The translations under genes and the position numbers were made by a program. This document shows, one piece after another, positions 23,202 to 38,200 of a DNA stretch of 64,000 bases; the first letter of the stretch is position 1; each line of letters begins with the position of its first letter. The notes under the pieces are model-generated. The model saw only the letters and a program-made list of their open reading frames with translations, ran no database searches and was not told where the DNA came from. The stretch is from Gyrodactylus bullatarudis (Eukaryota; Platyhelminthes; Monogenea; Gyrodactylidea; Gyrodactylidae), in assembly GCA_012064415.1 (NCBI GenBank), contig SSNU01000094.1:62001-126000 (forward strand). Direction: 5' to 3'.

Positions 23202-26200
23202 CTAAGAGATTATAGAAAAATTATATTATTTCTTATCCATGTAAATCAAAAAGAATCATCTTAATGAAAAATACATTTTAATTTCAACTTTTTCACACAA
23301 CATTTCTTTTAAAGGACAACAATAGATAAACAATGTTTATTAAACATTCACCAATAGAGTTGAGGGATGAGATGAAATTCTACAATATGGAAATATGATT
23401 AGATTAATTTGGCAGAAAAAGTAAGAAACTTGAGCATTATTTTTGTGTGAGTGGTTTTTGAGATGGAGGGAAACTTGTCAAAAGTTGTTAATACACAAGA
23501 CACCATCTGTATTAATAGTTTGTTCCACACACGATGAAGCTATGAAAGGATGAATATCAAAAACCTTATTTACTCACAAAACGTATCTATCCTAGCATAT
23601 GGCATATCTCTCAAGTAGTTCTGATGACTTCGATAATTATTAGAATTATCAAATTTATTCATGACCATCATTCTCGAAGGATAATTGTAGCTTAGTGAAT
23701 TACCCATGTTACCCTGGCTGTTGTAAATATTCTTCCACATTCCCATGTGTCCTGTAGATGAATGACTGCCGCCAGTTCCTCTGGAGTTGTCCCAATTTTC
23801 AGTGTTCATATATCCAGTATTCATTTCTAGGTTAAAAATCAGATTGATAATAAAACTAGTTGAAAAGAAGATGAGAATTTACTATTTTGTCATTCACGAG
23901 GATATTATGTACAGAGTCTCTATATTTAATTTAAAATTTATTTTTTTATATACCAATACATTGTCTAACGAAAAAAAAAATTTTCAAAAAACCCTTAATA
24001 CTTTTCCTCCTCAATGTCATGAAAAAACTATTTTTTTCCAAAATGAAATGAGCCTATGAATTATTGAAAAAAGGAAATCTCTAAAAAATTCAATTTGGCA
24101 GAAATAAGGCCGTTTTTTTAATTTCAAAAAGATTGAAATTTTTTTGAAAATTTTTCTTTTAACTACTTATTGTTTTATTTCATAATGAAATCCTAAATGT
24201 GTTTCTAGCTTTCCGGAGAGAGATATTGAGTTTTTGTACAACTAGTAAGAGTTTAAATGGTCCAAAATATTGTTTTATTTTTGTATAAATACTATAAATA
24301 AATGATAATCGAATTTCATCGAGAAAAGACTTACTGGAACATGTTCTACCATCGGCATTGAGGCTATCACCATTACCACAAATGCACTTGAAGCCGCCTT
24401 CTGTATTGATACAACGATACTCACAACCTCCATTATTATCGAGGCATTCGTCAACATCTGAAGAAAGTTGATTTATCTTTAACATTGTAGTTTTCTTTTG
24501 TTGTAACTCACCGATGCATGAAAGACCATCAGATGTATGAATATAGCCGATTTCACATTCACAATGATAACTTCCAATGTCGTTTATGCACTTTGTGTAA
24601 GGGCCATAACACTGAGCTTTGCCCAAAATACATTCATCTTGATCTAATTTTTAACAAGAAAAATCTTTAAATTCTAATACAATTGACTGTAAAATAAGGC
24701 TTCATTTAAATTAAGAAAATTGTGTTTTGAAAATCAAGCACTATACTGCTTATAAGCAGATTCATAAAAATACCTAGAAAAGCTAAAAAATTATGCGTAA
24801 AATATTTTAAGCGCTTTTAAAGAATAACTTAAAAGAATGTGGTCCTGTAGTTATTTTAAATGAAAAATGATTAAAGTACAGTTACCTTTACAAGTCATTC
24901 CATCAGCTTGAAGATCAAATCCGGGACGACAGGCACATTCATTCTTGCCTTCTTCATTAACAAGACAAGTGTGAGTACATCCGCCGTTGTTATACTCACA
25001 CGGATCCTTCACTTCGATTATCACTTCTATGTGTAAAATAAAAAAATTAATAATTTGGATACATGCCGATCATTTGTAAGTATATATTGAGAATGTAATT
25101 ATGAGATTTAACGGAAATTTTATTTTCTTGCCTAAAAATAATTCCTTTGAAGTCAAGTTGTTCAGAATAAGACTTCTTTTCAATCCAATATTATTCATCA
25201 AAGTCTCTTTACGAAAGTAGACATGGGGGTTTCTCTCTCTCAATATCTTGCAAGGGAATGAATTTTTAGCAAGAAATCATTTCAGAAACTCTCTCTAGTG
25301 TCTAATTGATCTGAAAAAAGTAGTACAAGCGAATTATTAATTTTTCCTTTTTGAGGAATACGTAGTTTATCTTAGCTCTTAGGAATATTTACCAAATGGT
25401 AATTAATAATTACTAATTATATCTTGAGCAAAAACATCAAGATTTTTATCTAACTAAACATTAGGGCGAATCAAATTTTTTTTTCTGAAAAATATTTCAG
25501 CAGCAATTTGAATCTGTTAAATCTAAGTGGGAAATGCCATTTATGAAATTTAAATTCGAATTCTCTGATCCCTCAAAATCCTATTTTCCCAAAAATGATT
25601 TGCGCTAATCCAAGAATCGGCATTTTCAATTGCGATTTTGGGTAACTAAGCAAAATTTAAAATACATAGTTTAATAGAAGCTTTTTCATGTTGAAAAATT
25701 CTGTTTAAAATGAGCTTTGCACCTCTGGATGTTAAAAAATTTGCCTCTCTCTACTAAACATATTAGTGAAAATATGAACAATATTTAATTAATCAAATTG
25801 ATTTCTAAATAATACCTATCTAGTTCTCAATGACTAAGCAAGAATATACAAAAAAATTTTCTCAGACAGGTTCTGAGCATATTTTTGAATCCAATAATGA
25901 CCTAAGTTTTGATTAATAATTTTCTTCTTTGACCTGAAATTTAATGAAAATAAACTCACTATAACAAGTTTTGCCATCATTACCCAACTGCCAGCCAGGG
26001 TTGCATTCACATGTAAAAGAGCCTTCAACATTAATACACTGATGCTGACAACCTCCATTGTTCACCTGACACTCGTCAATATCTAAATTTGAACGATTCG
26101 TAATATTGCCGAACTATATCAAGGATATTATTATCTTTTGGCTATATATACTCATCGGGAAGTTTCCAGAATCATTTAAACAATGGCTTGTTTTCTCTAA

Positions 26201-29200
26201 CCTTTCTTATGAGTATATATGGGCAAACAAAAATATCTAAATTGATTTGATACATTTTTACAAAGTTTAAATATAATGAAGCTAGCCTCGATTCATTTGA
26301 CTTTTACAAAAATCTCAATTTTTGAAAACCAAATGAAAAGGCATTAGACCAGTCAATGGTAAAAATTTCCAAGAAATCTTAAGTAGGCCTTTACACTAAA
26401 ACTAAAATCTTGTCTACGATATTTGAATTCCTTATGTAATGGTGATCCTCAAAACATCTTTTGATCTATTTTTAAAAAAAAATTTAAGCTCAAAAACCTG
26501 GGTTCAAAATGTATCAAAATTTTTCCTAGAATTGTTTCTCTTCTTGAATTTATAGAGAAAGATTATAATAAAATTCTTAGAGTGTATGTCTGATACGTTT
26601 CACTTACCTTGACAAATTCTCAGGTCATTTTTGGCTATTTCGAACCCCTTTCTACATGTACAAATGGCTGTTCCATTATTGTTCTCACAAATATGCTGAC
26701 AACCTCCATTTTCCAGTTTGCATGGATCATTTGCTAAATGTAAATCAATTAATTCTAATGTTAATTTTGAGAGTTCAGTACTCAAATTGTCAAAGATGAG
26801 TTTTTTACCTTGTGTAAGTTCGTACAGTATAACAAAACAGAATACATTCCTAATTATTGATTATTCATCAAACATTTACAGTAAAATATTTTCTTCAGGA
26901 AAAAACGATTTTCCCTTGAACTGAATTCGTCACGATTCCTCCGCAAGAGAAATAGCATCTTCTCATACAATAAAAATACATGTTTCCCATCCACTACAAA
27001 CATGGAGATGTATTATAAAAGCAAATGGGCCGAAATTGACTCTACTCTGTCTTTTATGAGTTATTTTAAAAAAGATTGTAAAATTTTAAATACATAACTC
27101 TTTATACATATCTAATGGAGTAGGCCAATTTTGTCAACTTTTCCCAGCCTTAATCTTTATTCTGAAGATAATCGAAACTAAGCATTTTTTCCTATAAAAC
27201 CATAAGTTTTCGAGTTAGTCCTGATATAAAAAATCTCGATTGAAGATGAAAATTTTTGAACATACGCCAAGATTTTTTCAATGAGTTATACTACGAGAAA
27301 CGACAAAATTAAGATTTTTGAATGGTTTTTCCTACATTTTAAATAAAAATAGGGCATATAGTAAAAATTGTCAGTTTTCATATGTTGAAAGAAAATCCCA
27401 GGAAATTAGGTAATTTTGATGATTCTAGGGAAAATGGGACTATATCAGAACATTAAAAATTTTCATTTTGACTTTTAAAAAAGTGTTCTTCGTGGTAAAA
27501 ACATCAAATTTTGGTTAAGGCATAGAACAGTTTTCGGAGAAAGTAAAATTTTGTATTACCCTAATATTCAGGAGTATTTATTTGTTTATTATAGAATTTT
27601 GTGGATGTTTGTCCGAATAAACCATCAAAGTTTGATAATTAATCATGTCAGTCGATATTAGGCTGTCTCTTCTTTCCTAAAGCCAAAACAGTTCACCTAC
27701 ACCTTAGCATTTAAACTTGAATTATCTTTTTATATTCTTGTAAATAAATTACAGGATTTATCAATACATATCATTTTTATGTATTACTTACGTCGACAAC
27801 TTCTCTTGTCACTATCTAGCTGGTAGCCTTCTCGACATGAACAGGCATATCGATAATCAGGCAGAGATGTACAGTCATGTTCACAGTTTCCATTGGGTGG
27901 AGTTACGCATGGATCAAAGTCTAATTAAAGAATTATATAAAACCAAAAATACAATACAAAAGCATCAGAAAAATAACAAATGGTCTTTGGCCACATTAAA
28001 AGTAGCTTCTTATTATTAGGGAAACACATCATTATAGTTTTTGAGGGTTTCACGTATTTAAGAATAGCGGATTATTTTTAAAGATGCCTATAGTATGAAG
28101 CAATGGGAACAAGTTATTGAAATATTGACCCAAGTTTTGATAAATTTCTTAATAATAAAATATAAATTAATTAGAACAAAAGTGCACCCTGTTTTAATTA
28201 AAAGTTGCAATTTAACAATGATAACTTTGTTCTCCCTTAACATATTAGTATCGTTATAAAAATAATTATTTTATTTTCTATATCGGTCTAGCCAAAAAAG
28301 TGTTCCACTAATTGAGACAGATTTTGTATGTTTAACTTATATTCAAGAAGGGTAGATAAGATTTCTAGATTATCCTGCTAAACGAAATAATAATTGCATG
28401 TTTAATATTTAATTGATTAAAATGATAAATTTACACACAAGTTTTTACTACTTTATCAGAATATACCAATGACTGGGAAACAACGGTCTCATTATAAATG
28501 TTTACAGGGAGTAGATTTTTCAAATCTACAATTTTCAACCTGTGTCGAAGTCTAAATTAGTTTCTTGAATTTCGACATTAACTTCAATAGATTGGAAAAT
28601 TTCTCAATTCTCATTTTATCAGAATATTTTTGCTTTTAGTATGCGTCATTGTAATTATTTACATAATAAAAATATGAAAAATCTATCAGGAACCTAAAAA
28701 TCCCCAGAATAACAAAGTTCACTTGCAAGTAGTCAGATCGTCTTTTCGCTATTGAACGTTTCAGAAATCAAACTTTGGTTCTATCATGTCACTACTTTGG
28801 GAATACTTATTTTTCAAAAATCTAAACACAATTCGAAATATTTTACACCATAGAATAACTTTTGGGCATTTCAAAATTACCAAAATTTAATTCCTAAAAC
28901 CTACTCCTAATGTTTACTTTAAATAAAAATAATAAATCCAAATATTTCTATTGAAACATTTTATTTTTATTGAAACACGAATATTTACCCCCTAATTAAG
29001 TATTATTTATCTCGACCTATCTAAATGTATAGAAATCACTTGCTGCATTCTGAAAGTCTCAAAATAGCTACATATAGAAACCTCAACACTTTCCAATGAT
29101 TGGTTGAAATGATTATTGGAATCCCAAATTGTAAGGATTCGATAAATTGTTAGGATAAAATTTATTCAGAAGGAGTTAACATTTCTGAAAAGTAAATTCA

Positions 29201-32200
29201 CTTTTATTTAATTTAAATACAAGTATACTCAACAAAAATGAATATAAAAATATAATATTTTAAGAGGTTTTCAAAAAAAAGATTGGGCTAATTCATGAGA
29301 AGCTAGAAAAATAATGATAATTTCAATTTTTGAAATACTCGAAAGACCATAGCCTGAAACTTGGAATCGATTACAATTGTAAAATAAGAAAAACCTTAAA
29401 TTCAAAACAACTCACATGGTATGCACGAAATTTTATCAGGAGCCAACATGAGATTATGAGGGCAGGCACATCGAAATCCACCAGGCAAATTCTCACAGTA
29501 GTGCATGCAACCTCCACGGTTTATCTTACACTCGTCAATGTCGATACAGCGCTTACGATCAGAGGCTAAAATGTAACCTGGGGGACACCGACAAAAGTGA
29601 CCCCCTTTGGTATTACAACATTCACCTTGACAACCACCATTCTTTTTACTACATTCATTGACATCTAAACATTTAGAAAAAGTTGAAATTTTCAATTTTT
29701 CGAAAACCATTGTAAAATTCAAAATATATGCACTCATGATGGTACAAGACTAAAAGAGACCTATTCTTCAAAACCCAGTAATCAATCAGGTGAATTTAAC
29801 TTAATTTTCGAATTATCAGTTAGAGAATTTATAAATTAAATAAGAATTAGCACTATTTATTATTTTATTGATTGAAAATTAAATTTATCCTATTTCTTAT
29901 ACTGCAGAGAAACGTTGAACCAAATTTAAGCACTTGTACTTGTCAAGCGAAGGTTAAACAAGGTTACCTTTTTCTGTTTTCATAATTTTTCATTCAATCT
30001 ATAATATTTTTCGATAATCTAGGCTCTAGTCAGGTCTAGTAAAAGGGAATATTGAATGGAAAACTTATTTTTCTACACGGGCTGAGCGATAAGGAACGAA
30101 ATCAAAAAATTTCTGAAAGTCATAAAAAATCTTTGATTAACTTAAATTCTATCTTGTTGTTACAGTGGATTGAATAAAAACCCATAAAAAAAATTAAAAC
30201 CTGTCTTGATCTATGATGGAATCTTAACCTTTAACCAAAGCCTCTTCCAAAAATTTTAGTACTGAGATAGTCAAGAGAAAAAAATAGCAAATAGTTAATT
30301 TCATGCTTTTCAAGTTTGATTTTTTCAGCTGATCATCTGATTTATTATTATTTTGAATGAGTTTTTAGAATTGGACCAATAGGAATTCGAAGAGAGTTCA
30401 GATTAAAAACGTCTCATACAATGAAGAAAGTATTGGACAACCTCTGTACTGAAAAATCTTGGTTATATTCCAATTGAATCTAAAGCTAGTTAATATGAAG
30501 ATGGGAATTTATGGTTTTTACAAAATTCTCAATTTTTTCATTAAGATTTTTTGGAATCTAGATCATGAGGCGCTCTTTCACGATACGGAGAAAAAAAAAT
30601 AGAAAAAAACTCCCAATTTAAGGAAAATAAGGCAAATTTGAAATCTCGAAGTAGCGCCAAATTCCCATTTTTTTGAACTTTGAGATGAAAATTTTTGCTG
30701 ATTTCAATGTGAGAGAGTGATCAAAAGTTGATTTTTAGGATCGCAATAAGACAAAAAAAGCGGTTATCATCATAAAAATTTTGATGAATTCGTCATTTTT
30801 CAGGGATCTTGAAATATTAAATTTCATCGACTTTCAAGTAGGGAAAATGATAAAAAATTCAAAATTTGATTTTGACACGATTATGGGGTGATTCTCAAAA
30901 CCATATTCAGCATATTTGATTTCTTTGACTAATTGTGATCGTAAAAATCAACTTTTGATCACTCTCTCACTTTGAAATCAACAAAAATTTTCAAATCAAA
31001 GTTCAAAAAATGGGAATTAGGCACTACTTCAAGATTTTTAATTTGTCGTATTTTCCTTAAAAATTGATTTTTTCTAAATTTTTTTTCTCCGTATCGTGAA
31101 AGTGCGCCTCACGATCTAGATTCCAAAAAATCTTGATCAAATTCGATTTCTTGATGAAAAAATTGAGAATTTTGTAAAAATCATAAATTCCCATCTTCAT
31201 ATTAACTAGGCGTAGTTTTGTTAATTTAATTTTCCTCAAAAGATTTTCAATGAATTGCTCAAAATCAACCAAAATATTCTTAAGGCGTTCGATTATAAGG
31301 ATCAAATGTTTCTCTAACAGAAGTTTCATCAGATATTTTAAAATGAAATTCCAATCTCATTTTCAATATCATATGCCTAAGCTAATAAGATCTCTCTCTT
31401 TTGTGGTCTGATTTAGTAACTGTCTTATTACTATTTTCCAATGGATCCATTACATTACTTCAATGATCAATGATTCAATTATATTTTCTCATTATAATGC
31501 AAGAAAAAGACTGTTGAAAGCTAACCCTCTCCAGTGTGTAGATTCTGATTTGAAGACATGAGATAGAAAAATGGATGTGTTGGTTGGATGAAATAAAATT
31601 GAATGGAAGAGAGCCTTAGCTTATCTTTTTAATAGGTTGAGTGTTTTTTCAGCAATGTCTTTTACAATCTTGTTCATTCTCTTGCTACTCTTTTACTTTT
31701 TATTATTTATTCTTGTACGAATTTTGATGTATACAAATTAAAATACAACAATCACTTATAATAACAAGTATCTAATTTTGTATACTGATTAATAAATATC
31801 GAATGTAGAGTTCCCTTGAACTTATTGTCTATCTTTCTACAAGGTGTACACTAGGTAATCATTTGTTTCAGACATTATTTTTATCAGAAAATTTCTATCT
31901 TCAAGAGATCAGAAAAACTCTATTCGATAACACCACTTTTTTTGATAAATATTTTCATTAGAACTAATCGAAGTGTATTAGATTGATAGTTTGAAAGAAA
32001 TCTATGCATTTTTAATTGATAACAAACCAATTTCACAGCGTTTCCCACTGTAGCCTAGAGGACATCGACATTGATAAGAATCGAATGCATCTCCCTGAGT
32101 CGAACTCTTGTAGCAGATTCCATTGTTCTCACAAGCTGTCTCTTGTACATTGCTATCACAATTCGATTCTAAATGGGAGGAAAAGATTTTAAGGATTTCC

Positions 32201-35200
32201 AAAAGTGCTCTACTTTTTCCCAGTGGTGAAGTTAATTTTTCCTCTATCACACACCTTTTTTACCTTGTCATTTAATATACAAAATTTAATTTTCCAGAGT
32301 GATTCAGGTTATATATTACAGAGCAAAGAAAACTGGACATATTTCTCGTCATAAAAATGGAATATATTTTCTCCACCAACAATCTGTCTTGCTCTCTCCT
32401 GGGAGAAATTTATTTTTTCCTAACATTTTTATACCTCTGAGTTAATTTCTTGGGTCAAGATTTTTTCAATCAACAATGGATTTTGAATCCATAAAAACTG
32501 GAAAAGAATACTAATTAAATATAGGAATTGGATTTCTCAGAGAAAGTATAGTTGGATTAAGATGAATCTGTGGAAATTTATGAAATCTTGCGATGAAACA
32601 AAATTTGAATTACGAATAAGTAATTCACGTAGTTTTTCAAACACGTCCGAAAATCCACTTAAATTCATAATTTAGAAAATTGAAAGAAGATATATTAAAA
32701 CCAAATGTACATTTCTTGAAGTATCATCAGTGGTAATTCTTCAAAAATGATATGAGTTAAAAGTTCATTCAAAATAATAATTTACAAATCATGAAAGAAA
32801 TAGTAAAAGTCAAAGAAAATAAGAATAAAATGCAAGCTGAAAAAACACCAAAACTCTCCAATAAATAGCAACAGTGGAGAGAAAAGTGAAAAAGCTTACA
32901 TTGGCCAAGGTAATTGAAGATTATAGGAATAGTTTTTTTGAACACATAGATTAGGTTTATATAGGTTAATAAGAAATTTTTCTTTCACCCATACATCTAT
33001 GCTGTCGTCATTGGGGTTTTTGTATAAAACGGAAAAATTAGAAACTGAAGCTGTATGATCTTCTTGTCTAAGGTGCCTAGTAACCGCAGTATCCTTCTTC
33101 AGATGATCCTCCGCTCTGGTAGATAATTTCCTAATAGTTCTACCTATATATGAGGCTCCACAATCACATTGGAATTTGTAAACTAATAGAGTTTTCTCCT
33201 CTGGCTTCAGCAAATCCTTATGAATCAAACTAAATAATCTCTGAGTTTTAAATACAATTTTCAATTGTATGTTATTATAATGTTGATTGATGAGATCATT
33301 TAGCCTTCTTCTAATATCATTACTGAATTTGAATATTTAAGACAATATGGTTTTCTTAAATGTTGATAGGTTTGAATTCTAATTACATTGCAAATAGAGC
33401 TAATTGATATGAAATTGGGAATCTATGATTTTTATGAAAACCTCAATTTTTTCATCAAAAATTCGATTATGTTAAAGATATTTTTGCAATCCTATTCATG
33501 TTACCCACTTTTACAGTTTGACGGAAAGAATTCAAAAAAAAAATTTCTTTATAAAAAATATGGTCAATTTTCAAATTTCGATTTGGCGTCAAAATCCCGT
33601 TTTTCGAACTGAAATTTTTTTAATGATTTCAATGTGAGAGTGTGATCAAAAGTTGATTTTCAGGATCATTATAAGACAAGAAAGCTAGATATGCTGAAAT
33701 GGTTCTAATGCATGAGTTCATTAACTTATGGGAGTCGAATTTCGATTTTTTGATCATTTTCACTACTTGAAAAACCATGAAATTTCGACAAATCGAAATC
33801 AATCAACTTTAATTATCATTATAGATAATTTAAGTAGCGTTTTTTGTCCTACATAACACAGATATCTAACAAGTTGCTAATGTTAACCTTAATTTCAATT
33901 TAGTTCGACTTGAAGCTCTCTTGATTTTTATTCTCAACTTATTTGCGAAAAGATGGTATTCTTAAATTTCGCGCGAAAATCAAAGGACTTTTAAATGTTG
34001 AAAAAATGTCTAAAAATGGAAAAAACCTTTAATCCTGGAGACTAATCTTTAAATATGAATAAAATTATTTTATTAACTTTACAATAGTTATCAGAATATG
34101 AAAGGTCTCTTATTACAATGAATTATAGCTTAGTAACTTGTTAATGATAAATCCAATCACATGGCGATTTGCTGGAACAGGGGTATAGAGAGGCTTAACA
34201 ATAAACTTAAAAATAGATTGCTATTTTCGGCATACTAAACGAATTGATTTGCAATCTATAATTATAATTATAATGGCATTTCCCTAATTTTGAAAAGATT
34301 TTTTACCAGATTACACAGAATATTCTTTAATTTATTAAGCAAATAAATCTTGTTATTCAATGGGATGATAACAATTTACAATGGAAAATTCGTTTTGAAT
34401 TTTAGTTTTTACACTATGATTATAATTATTATGCTGAACAAGAAATCAGATGCTCTTGAATTTATATATACATCGGGTTATAATTCTTGGATTTTTTTCT
34501 CGATTCACAATAAATAAACCTGCTACACAAGTTAAAGCAAATATTCATGAGTCAGAATGTGAATAATTTTTTTCATATTTGACATCAAATATTTACTCAA
34601 TTTTCGGTAAAAAGTGAAAGTAATTCTGTCACATTTCTTCTTTCAGCTAAAGTTGATTTTGGCAAAGCTTCGAGTGTGTTATTATAAAGATATAACCAAA
34701 TCAATGTAAATTTCTACAAAAGATTTAATTTCAACATACCATGAGGATGACAGCATAAATTTGTTTTCAGAAAAATCTTACTTTCCTGTAACTTTAATAA
34801 TGCTGATCATTTCAGCTTTCAAAAATGTATTAATGAACCAATGATCTTGAATGTTTTAAAATTTATACATTTCGAACTGCCACTTCTGATGATTTTTTAA
34901 GGGTTAATTCCAAAAAACACCCCAAGAAAATTTTTGTTTTCCAAACTTTCCAATAATCGCTCCAAAGGAAAAATTCTTCAAAAAGGACAAAATGAAAATT
35001 TCAACACTTACTCAAATCAATTATTCTTTTTCAAAATTCTCTTCTCTACCAGATTTATTGTCAGATAAATTTTTTGAACGTTTAAAGTTCTATTCAAAGA
35101 TTAAAAAGGAACTTTCTCCTTAATTAGAACCTTTGATGGAAAAAAACTTGACTATAACGTTGTTCGCTTGCTACCTGACTATGTTGTCTTCTGGCTTGTA

Positions 35201-38200
35201 TTTGTCTCACTGTAGAAAAAGAATGGGGAGAGAAAGGTGTAGTATTTCTTAGAGAATAAGCATTATAAAAATTACAGTGATTGTTATAGTAATCAGAATT
35301 ATTAGAGTATCACTGTAATTTTTATAATGCTTATTCTTTAAGAAATACTACACCTTTCTCTCCCCTTTCTTTTTCTAAAGAGAGACCAATACTAGCCAGA
35401 AGATAACATAGTCAGGTAGCAAGCGAACAACGTTATAGTCAATCTATGCCGAACAACTCCCTGAAGAACTACTTGGTTCAAAATTAGGAAAAAAATTTAC
35501 GCGAATCTAGGTTCTTAAAAATTTTCGCTACCCCTGAAGAGGATTAATTTTTATGTTTCTCAAGATCGAAATAGTTAAATAAGAAGAGTTATTAATTTCA
35601 ATGAAGCCCAATGCTCTTGTAGTTTTGCAAAAATTAATGGATATCTGAGTGCCGTGGCTAATAAGTTAGAAGTTTCTCTTGAAAATTATGTTCCAAATGA
35701 ATACAAAATTATCTCCTTGGAAGCAGTTTATTAGGAGATTATCATGCTCTGTGACGTCGAAAATCTGAAGGAGTCAGAACTTGAAGATTACAGAATAAAT
35801 AAAAAACGTGGATGACCATGCCCAAGTCGTAAAAAATCAAGAATTGAAATATAAATTAATGAAATTTTGCGTCAAATGAAATTAATTTTATGTAGTTTCT
35901 TTTGAAAATTTTTGCGGTGATACTTGGAAAAAGATTTTTGGAATTAAACCCTTTTTTAATAATCGCAAAAATTTCCACCATTTAAAAATTTCTCAAATAT
36001 TAATATTGACTTCAGAGTATTGGACTAAAGATTTTATTAAAATTATCAAACTTTTGAGCCTCATGATGATAATGATCAAAAGATCAATAACGGCGAATTT
36101 ATCAATGACCATTTTCAGACTTTGGAATTACGCTCACTAAAGCTCAATAAGTGAGGTAAGAGGTTCAATCTTGACTTTATAATTTGAAGTTCAAATTCAT
36201 ATTAAACCAGCTCTGGCTTGTCTTTTCAAAAATATTAAAAAATTTGTCGCCACAATTCACTTGACTCTTGAGAATTATTCATCAAGTCAAGTATTTGAAA
36301 GAAAAATCTTGAATTAAAATTTTAACAATCGGTCTTGAATCAGATTCATTAGTTTTGTGTTGATTTAATCTCATTTTGAATTCAAGAACACAAACAATCA
36401 ATTCATAGCGAATTTGTATTAGTAAGCCTGATACTCTTTATATGGGTAGCCTTGAATTTATTTTCTAGTATATGCAGTGTGTATTTAGTTAATCTAACCC
36501 TCACTTAAAAAAACTAGTACAACTTCCATTAAAAGAATTTTTTCTCTGTTCAGTTTTTTTACGAATAATTTTCTCTAATTCAAGTAGCAATTCACACATA
36601 CGATTTTTTTACTTCTTTACACTTTCCGGCGACCCATGAAATAATAAGAAAAGACGGAGATAAAATGTAAAAGAAGAAAAGGCAAGACGAAAGAAGACGT
36701 GAGAATCACCAACATTTCTCCTTGAGAGAAGGAATGACTTTTCACTACAGTAAAATGAATAAAATTTGACGATTCTTGTTTGTATTATAAACCATACAAA
36801 AAATTTTAAAAAGTTGTCCATCACTTTTGAATATATATTTTGAATATTCTATTGCATTAAATAATAAAAGTATTAAAACCCAAATGAAACCCGGCGAATA
36901 GTCTCAAATAAAAAAGTTTTCATACTAACTTAGACACGTAAATTAAGAAAATATAATTTAGAAAGTTCTCATGTGCTTTCGAAAGCTTTTAGAAGTCTTG
37001 AGTCAATGATCTTGACCTTCGGGCATCGCATGGCTATTTCAAAGTAGGTCGGTATTTAAATTAAAGTTTGAAATATTTATTTTAGAATAATTTTATCAAC
37101 CGCTTTTTGATATGAGATGTAAATTGATTGAAAGATATCACCTAAGCCGCTGTTCTCACATTAGCTTGGTTTTAAAAACAGTCTACGATATTGAATGATA
37201 TTCATGAGATTAGATATTCAGTCAGCTGATTTATCCGATAAATACCTATTTAAAACTATTATTTAAACCCAAATATTCAGCTGCAGCTTTCAAGACTAGG
37301 TTCATTAATAAGAGTCTTCATAATAAGTTTTTGATTTTCTCAAATGTCACAGGAACCTTCGTTATCGTGAAACGTTTTTCTATTCGTCATATTGAATTTT
37401 GTCATTCGTTTATTATCTTACAAGAGCATTTCTGAGCATATTAGGCCAAAATAAAGCCCAAATTCCGATTCAAGGTGCCTTAAATAGTATGAAAAGTGTA
37501 TGGGTCTCTTATGTAGGAATGAGATACCACTGCGTCACACAATTAATTTACGTTTTTACACAAAAACTAAATAGATAAATACTCTTTGGAATTTCAAAAA
37601 TCTTTCAGATTGACACTTTTTCAACGCTTTTGTTGGTTTTTGAGATGTGATTAGATATTGATATTAGCATTAGATGAAAAATCGAATTTAATTAACCAAG
37701 ACAAAGGAAATTTTGAAAATTGACTTTTTCTTCGTAAATTTCGATGAGAAATTGGATTGTTTCTCTAAAGGCCAAACTCAAATTTCTTGTTAAATATCAT
37801 ATCAACTCAAATATTATTTAAAAGTAATTAAAGTTCAATGATTTTTGCGTGGAAGTTTACAAGTTTCCTCCAAGTTGAAGGATATTTAGAGAGAAATACT
37901 CACCTGGAACACAGCCTTCCACACCAAGTAATTGGACAAAGCCTGGACAACAAACATTTGTGACTGTATCACTAGGCACCATGGCTGTTTTATATTTGAT
38001 TGCATAACGCTTTCTATTGGAAATCAATGTTGGTTATTTAGAGACGAGAATATTTACTGAGGACTTAAAACATACTGCATTTCATGAATAAGACACCAAT
38101 TTCCTTTCATTACGCAATCTGGCTTCCAGACCTTTTCAAGTCTACGCACAGGCAGTAGAATTTTCTTTTGGATGGGCATCAAACCCTTTGTTCGAGTTGA

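Noticed and set aside
23787..24059. 90-codon plus-strand frame
   Set aside because: Overlaps the linker exon and intron of the minus-strand MEGF6-like gene and has low-complexity AT-driven composition.
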